Below are positions 57,885 through 64,000 of a DNA stretch of 64,000 nucleotides, piece after piece. Source of the DNA: Engraulis encrasicolus (lineage: Eukaryota > Chordata > Actinopteri > Clupeiformes > Engraulidae). The notes under the pieces are model-generated. The model saw nothing but the letters and a program-made list of their open reading frames with translations, was not told the origin of the DNA and ran no database searches. The position numbers and the translations under genes were made by a program. The stretch's first letter is position 1, and the number at the start of each line of letters is the position of its first letter. The stretch is taken from assembly GCF_034702125.1 (NCBI RefSeq), contig NC_085870.1:1515334-1579333 (forward strand), in the 5' to 3' direction.

Positions 57885-58617
57885 CTTAACATGTGATTGG
57901 GAGCACTACTTGTAATCAAACCAGTTCAGAGCCACAATCCCAGCGGTCATATACGCAGATTAGACAAGCAGGGGGTGAATGTCAGTGAATGAGCCTTACA
58001 AAAAAGAACACTACCCTACATGCATGCATACGCACACAAAAATACATACCACACACACACTCTCTCTCATTAAGTCATTAATATAGTGGCATTACAATCT
58101 CAGTGGTGCCGACGCTTCATCAGCCCCTAGCTGTTAGCGCTACAGCTCTCTTAATGATCACTCGTAGCTGGAGTGGAGGGTGTTATTTATGGGCAAAGTT
58201 TTGCAACTTCACTGGAGTGATGGGGGGGCAGATGGCTCTAGCTGCAGCCTTGGAAACATACCGGGTGCTGTCCAAGGTACTGAGATCCAACATAACGGGC
58301 GCCGTCCAAGGCACTGAGATCCAACATCATGGGCAAGGTTATGAAGCGACACATATGGCGCCTCCAGCGTAAAGCTTAAAGCAGGCACTGTCCACAGCTA
58401 ATGAAGCTGCCATAGGTAATGTTTCTCTTCTCAGCCTTCACAAATACATGGAATTTCCTCATCGTTATATTTACTCAACGTTATTCCTTGTTCTTCCTAT
58501 AGACTCATTTTTCATTAGACATTACTTTTTCGTTTGAGTTAATTCAATCCAATAGTTGCTGTTTTTGTTAGTAACTTGACATAGCTAAGACCCCTATTAT
58601 GTGTGCCACTACTACGA
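57885..58617. other. No gene; short duplication
   Basis: TCCAAGG-ACTGAGATCCAACAT occurs twice (about 58270 and 58306). Otherwise unique. Confidence 0.5.
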
Positions 58618-58950
58618 TGGCAGTCATGGGTAAGCGGTTGGGCAGTCATGGATAAGCGGTTGGGCAGTCATGGATAAGCGGTCAGACTTGTAATCCAAAG
58701 GTTGCCGGTTCGACTCGCGATCCACCAGGTTGGTGGCGGGAGTAATCAACCAGTGCTCTCCCCCATCCTCCTCCATGACTGAGGTACCGTCCCGCCGCAC
58801 TGCTCCCTTGGGGCGCCATTGGGGGCTGCCCCCTTGCACGGGTGAGGCATAAATGCAATTTCGTTGTGTGCAGTGTGCAGTGTTCACTTGTGTGCTGTGG
58901 AGTGCTGTGTCACAATGGCAATGGGAGTTGGTTTCCCATTTGGGCTTTCA
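58618..58950 (+). mobile_element. tRNA-derived SINE with triplicated head
   Basis: GCAGTCATGGATAAGCGGT is repeated three times (58620, 58643, 58667; first with GGGT), then GTAATCCAAAGGTTGCCGG and a B box GGTTCGACTC. Long GC-rich body (GGTACCGTCCCGCCGCACTG, GCATAAATGCAATTTCGTTG). A second SINE family in this window. Confidence 0.8.
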
Positions 58951-59374
58951 CTTCACTTTACTGCACTGCACACAAGGCCCTAACAGGACTCCACCGTCCA
59001 CTGTCCATGGTGCTGAAATCTGCCATAGGCCAGCAGTGTTAGTTCCAGTATCAGTGGCAAGACAGGGACTGCACTTTGCATGCACTAGTACTCGATGCTC
59101 AGAAGCAGAAATCTCCCACAGACCTACTAGCCTGGTCCTGACCATCCCATAATACTACCATTTCATTTCATATTCATGGTCTGGCATTTGTTTGCTCTGA
59201 AGTGATTGCAGGAAGCAGGAAGTTTGCACTCAGTTATGGTTTGAAATTGTTGAACACCTCTCTCACCCAATCACCGGCAGTTACTCAACAACAACATAGT
59301 GCAGACCAATGGCTCTGGCGCAGATGTGTACGTCATTGTCACGAGCGTCCTCTCCTTTTCGCCCCCCACGTGGG
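58951..59374. other. No gene; dispersed motif
   Basis: CAGAAGCAGAAATCTCCCA (59101) recurs at 61219, each after TGCACT. Element boundaries not found. Confidence 0.5.
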
Positions 59375-60105
59375 GCGCTATTCCTGCTGAATGTCAACAA
59401 GACCAAGGAGATTGTTGTCAACTTTCAGAGGGTCCAAAAACAACTGCCACCACTGACCATCGACAGCGATGCTGTGGAGAGAGTGAGCAGCACCAAGTTC
59501 CTTGGAGTGCACATCAGCGACGACCTCTCTTGGACCACCAACACTACATCACTGGCGAAGAAGGCCCATCAGCGTCTCTACTTCTTGCGCAAACTAAAGA
59601 AGGCAAGTGCTACACCCTCCATCATGACAACATTCTACAGAGGAACCATAGAGAGCGTCGTGTCCAGCTGCATCACAGTGTGGGGAGGAAGCTGCACAGA
59701 GAAAAACAGGAAGACACTCCAGCGTGTTGTGAACACAGCGAAGAAGATCATTGGAGTACCACTCCCCTCCCTGCAGGACATTTACACCACACGCCTCACC
59801 CGGAAGCACTGATGATCATCAAAGACACAAGCCACCCTGCACACAAACTGTTCAGCCTCCTGCCCTCTGGAAAGAGGTACAGGCGCCTCCGTTCCCGTAC
59901 CACCAGGCTGGCAAGCAGCTCAATGCACCAAGCAATCAAGATACTGAACACTCAACCCACTCTCCCTCCACTGTCAGCCTCTAGCCAGCAAGGCCACTGA
60001 CAAACACCCCCCCCCCTCATCCCCACCACCATATCTGCGACTGAACATTCCACCTGCACTACTATATTTGTGACTGAACTTTCAACCTGCACTAACTCAA
60101 AACAT

Positions 60106-60190
<85 letters not shown>

Positions 60191-60585
60191 ACACACACAC
60201 ACAGACACACACACACATTGCTGCTGGTGTACTTGATAGACCTATTTTAATATTTATTTTTCTTCAAAATGCTACTATTACTATGTCAGAACGCTATAAA
60301 GGACTTTCAGGAAAAGCACAACAATTACCTCCTCTTAATGTATGTTCTCTACAAGTCTTCTGTTGTCCAGTCTTGCACTTTAAATGTCTGTATGAGCACT
60401 GTCTATGTCCATACTGCCTTATGTCCATGTATAAGTACTGTCTATGTCTATACTGTCTATGTCCTTACCTAGATTAGTCTATGTCTGCATGGGAAAGCAA
60501 GAAATGTAATTTCAAATTCTTTGTATGACCAGTGCTTGTAAAGAAATTGACAATAAAACCTACTTGACTTGACTTGACTTATTCT
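59375..60585 (+). mobile_element. 5'-truncated L2-type LINE
   Basis: Keeps the C-terminal part of the reverse transcriptase ORF: LLNVNKTKEIVVNFQR, VSSTKFLGVHISDDLSW, AKKAHQRLYFLRKLKKA, TTFYRGTIESVVSSCITVWG, AKKIIGVPLPSLQDIYTTR (59384-59812). The frame then shifts: MIIKDTSHPAHKLFSLLPSG and the C-terminus continue in another frame (about 59810-60000). A 3' UTR with (CA)n (60110-60215) and several GTCTATGTC motifs runs to GACAATAAAACCTACTTGAC and an (ACTTG)n tail. The catalytic RT core and endonuclease are missing, so it is dead on arrival. Confidence 0.92.
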
Positions 60586-60896
60586 GGGGGGGTCGTTGCG
60601 ATCAAAATCCTACTGCTCCAGGCACTCCACAGAGAAGCACGGCCAGACTACTTGGCGGAAGCACAAGATCAGAGGTGTGAAAAGTAAAAGGAAAAATAAA
60701 AGAAGCACAGTTCCCTTCCAACAAAGACAACTTATCTGAGTAACCAGTAGACCTGTGTACTTGTCTTACGATCAGCTCTGCACTGGTTGGATCAAGTTTG
60801 TGGTGGGCCTTTGTTGGGTTTTCAGTGTTTTCCGTAACAGCACAGTCTATCTCATTAGGTACAAAGGAGTAAAAGGTGTAACAGGTATGTAATGTC
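60586..60896. other. No gene seen
   Basis: Unique or old repeat sequence; AGAGGTGTGAAAAGTAAAAG (60672) may be an eroded element end. Confidence 0.45.
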
Positions 60897-61125
60897 GGTA
60901 ACACTTTATTTTAGGGATACATCTATTAGCATTAATACATACAATGTTAATGCCTGCATAAGTAGCTTGTAAGGCATGTACTAAGCAAACGCTAAGGCCT
61001 ACTAGGTCCTTACTAAGGTTAAATTGGTAAAAAAAAACCCTTATTGTGGATGAACAAGACATTTGCGAATACATGCCTAAAAAATGTTTGATTTTGCGTT
61101 GTATATGCCTTACAAGTTATGCTTC
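60897..61125 (-). mobile_element. Palindromic MITE (CACTTTATTTTAGGGATA ends), copy 2
   Basis: Begins GGTAACACTTTATTTTAGGG and follows the reverse complement of 31378-31660 (GCCTGCATAAGTAGCTTGTA, ACTAGGTCCTTACTAAGG); the right end is missing. Confidence 0.82.
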
Positions 61126-61683
61126 GACTTCAACAGTCTTCATCAGATTCTCAATGTGCAGACCTCTCTCTCTGAAACTAGAGACAGGGACAGTACCACA
61201 CAGCTCTGCACTAGGCTTTCAGAAGCAGAAATCTCCCATTTGCCTGCTGTGGTCCTACCAAATATCTGTGCGCTAAGGAAATGAGAGCACAGTGTTTTCC
61301 TAAACAATATTACTCTTAAAAGTGGAAACTTACCATAGGCACCTGCGGTCTCTAAGGCAGGACAGCACTGACCTTCTCTGCCGAGTCTCAGAACCAGAAC
61401 GCAACCACAGATCTGGGGTGGATTTCTCGAAACCAAAGTTGCTTACTACATTAGCTACTTTGTTGTTTTCAATGCATTTTCCAATTGGCAACTACCGAAG
61501 TTACTAACAGGCTAACAACTTCTATTTTGAGAAATGCACCCCTGTTCTGTCTGAGGTAAAGCAGTAAAAACACGGCTCTGCCCAGCACGGCTCTGCACAA
61601 CACTCTCTGAGGCAAAAGCTGTCCTGTTAACCTCTGCCTGTGTCCCACCAACCAAACACAGCAGTAGCAGCAGCAGGCGGATT
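61126..61683. other. No gene seen
   Basis: Contains the CAGAAGCAGAAATCTCCCA motif (61219); otherwise unsupported. Confidence 0.45.
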
Positions 61684-61715
61684 TGGTGGAGGAGGAGGAG
61701 GAAGAGGAGGAGGAG

Positions 61716-61768
<53 letters not shown>

Positions 61769-62112
61769 GGAAGAGGAGGAAGAGGAGGAGGAGAGGGAAG
61801 AGGAGGAGGAGAGGGGGAAGAGGACAAGGAGGGAGAAGAGGAGGAGGGAAGAGGAGGAGAAGGCGAGATGAGGAGGAGGAGAAGAGGGAGGACGAGGGAG
61901 AGGAGGAGGAAGAAGAGGGGGAGTAGGAGGAGGAGGAGGAGGAGGAGGAGGAGGAAGAGGAGGAGGAGGAGGAGAAGGAAGAGGAGGAGGAAGAGGAAGA
62001 GGAGGAGGAGAAGGAGAAGGAAGGGGAGGAGGAGGAAGAGGAGGATGAGGTGGAGAAGGAGGAGGAAGAGGTGGTGGAGGAGGAGGAGGAGGAGGAGTAG
62101 TAGGAGGAGGGT
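61684..62112. repeat. (GGA)n/(GGAAGA)n polypurine array
   Basis: About 430 bp of GGA/GAA/GGGA units; long Glu or Arg open frames are by-products. Confidence 0.97.
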
Positions 62113-62139
62113 GCACTCCAGGTGAGAAGCTGTGTTAGA

Positions 62140-62315
62140 GTTACTGACCGCCTTGGGTATACATATAACACACTACTGACCGCCCTGGGTTACCGACCGC
62201 CCTGGGTTACTGACCGCCCTGGGTTACCGACCGCCTTGGATTACTGACCTCCCTGGGTAACTGAGCGCCCTGGGTATACATATAACACACTACTGACCGC
62301 CCTGGGTATACACCT
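62140..62315. repeat. 18-bp-type tandem repeat (GACCGCCCTGGGT)
   Basis: TACTGACCGCCCTGGGT and variants about eight times, with a longer TATACATATAACACACTACT spacer at 62157 and 62275. Confidence 0.9.
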
Positions 62316-62450
62316 GTGTATATACATAAAATACACCAAGAAGCGTCTCTTATTAGCCCACTGGTGCTACTTAGGAAAAAAAGAAAGGGCAGATAACAAA
62401 CGACTGCTGTGTGACTGCGGTTCTGATATATGGGCTACAGTATGTAGAGG

Positions 62451-62633
62451 CAGGGTTGCCAGATGAGGCCCAAAAAATGCTCAAAACCCACCTAGAAGCA
62501 CAAAATCCTGCCCAATTCTAATGACTTCTATGGCAAAATTGGGTGGGTTTTTCTGCTAAATGCCATTTTTGCCCGCACAAGGCCATCCTAAGCAGCCCAA
62601 TTGGGCGGGAAACAGCCCAATCTGGCAACACTG
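62451..62633 (-). mobile_element. hAT-like MITE, family B copy 4
   Basis: Reverse orientation of 21993-22193: CAGGGTTGCCAGATGAGG and CCCAATCTGGCAACACTG ends. GTAGAGG lies next to both ends but offset, so the TSD is uncertain. Confidence 0.88.
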
Positions 62634-63388
<755 letters not shown>

Positions 63389-63632
63389 ATGCACACGTGT
63401 ACGCGTGTGTGAGTTTATATGTATTTACCCCAGGTGGTAAGGCTTTAGTTTTAGATTGATCTTGGTTAACAAAAGCTCTATCTCATGCAAACAAATGCCA
63501 AGGAGAGAGATACAGTACATTAGCATGTTAAGCCTATTTCATGCATGATTATATGACCGACTGCCAGACGTTGCCATGGAGCCCAGATAAGGAATCATGT
63601 CTGAATATTTATTTATTTATTTATTTTCGTTT

Positions 63633-63636
<4 letters not shown>

Positions 63637-63699
<63 letters not shown>
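63637..63699. repeat. (CT)n microsatellite
   Basis: About 31 CT units, preceded by (TTTA)n at 63608-63626. Confidence 0.97.
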
Positions 63700-63704
<5 letters not shown>

Positions 63705-64000
63705 CCCCTAATCAGGATCCACAACAGGTCTCCTCCATAGTCTTATGCAGAGCGCGCTCGGTATATGTGCATCAGAGGCGATTCCTCTTTGAGTACAAGG
63801 GAGGCGCCGCCTCCTGTCCAAAATCACGGAGAATAGTATGTAAACTAATGCTTTACACAACTTAATAACATTGCTATTTCAGACCCAGCTCCATAGAAAA
63901 TGCATGTGCTCAACTTAGAGATGAAACCAATCTGTTATAAGATACCGAGGCTCGCACGAGTTTTTTTCCGCTCATGACAACGCAAGCGAGTCGAGTCTCA
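63700..64000. other. No gene seen
   Basis: AGGCGATTCCTCTTTGAGTA and GGAGGCGCCGCCTCC (about 63777-63812) have a repeat-like look but no element ends could be paired inside the window. Confidence 0.4.

Noticed and set aside
61512..62171. Ser-, Pro- or Glu-rich frames of 160-220 aa
   Set aside because: (GGA)n array read in different frames.

Overview
The window looks like intergenic or intronic DNA from a teleost fish. The inference rests on its repeat content: tRNA-derived SINEs with fish-type tails, an L2-type LINE fragment, a decayed Tc1/mariner element, many short hAT-like and TTAA-flanked (piggyBac-type) MITEs, an intact Ty3/gypsy retrotransposon, and very abundant long (GT)n, (CT)n and (GGAGA)n arrays. 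Clupeiform-like is only an impression. There is one 100-base run of N (12961-13060). No complete host protein gene is visible. The only possible host coding sequence is one 86-nt candidate exon at 55050-55135.

Layout. 1-11.0 kb: microsatellites and polypurine arrays, a MITE containing a palindromic Penelope-like remnant with a hammerhead-ribozyme-like core (0.87-1.5 kb), a nested pair of TIR elements (4.38-5.82 kb), two SINEs and an 18-copy 41-bp minisatellite that starts inside a SINE head. 11-29 kb: a dense field of MITEs, many with readable target-site duplications (TSDs). It includes two hAT-like MITEs sharing three copies of one 8-bp target (17.96-18.41 kb) and a TIR element whose interior is a degenerate telomere-like array (28.33-28.62 kb). 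30-33.2 kb: an inverted duplication and a direct duplication around a (GT)n tract. 35.5-41.3 kb: more MITEs and simple repeats.

41.7-51.7 kb is the most interesting part. A decayed four-exon gene lies on the minus strand (42.79-45.89 kb). Its reading frame and splice sites can be followed, but it carries one nonsense codon and two apparent single-A losses in homopolymers. An imperfect inverted repeat (about 41.76 and 51.64 kb) brackets it, which suggests the gene belongs to a DNA transposon. A Ty3/gypsy element with identical 266-bp LTRs (45991-51479) sits 100 bp upstream of its start codon. That element has intact gag and pol joined by a textbook -1 frameshift site (GGGAAAC, 6-nt spacer, 9-bp stem).

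51.7-64 kb: a 1.29-kb fold-back Tc1 element, two more SINEs, a 5'-truncated L2 LINE and further MITEs and simple repeats. The genes present serve element propagation: Gag packages, and Pol provides protease, RT/RNase H and integrase. Most short elements are non-autonomous and would depend on transposases encoded elsewhere.
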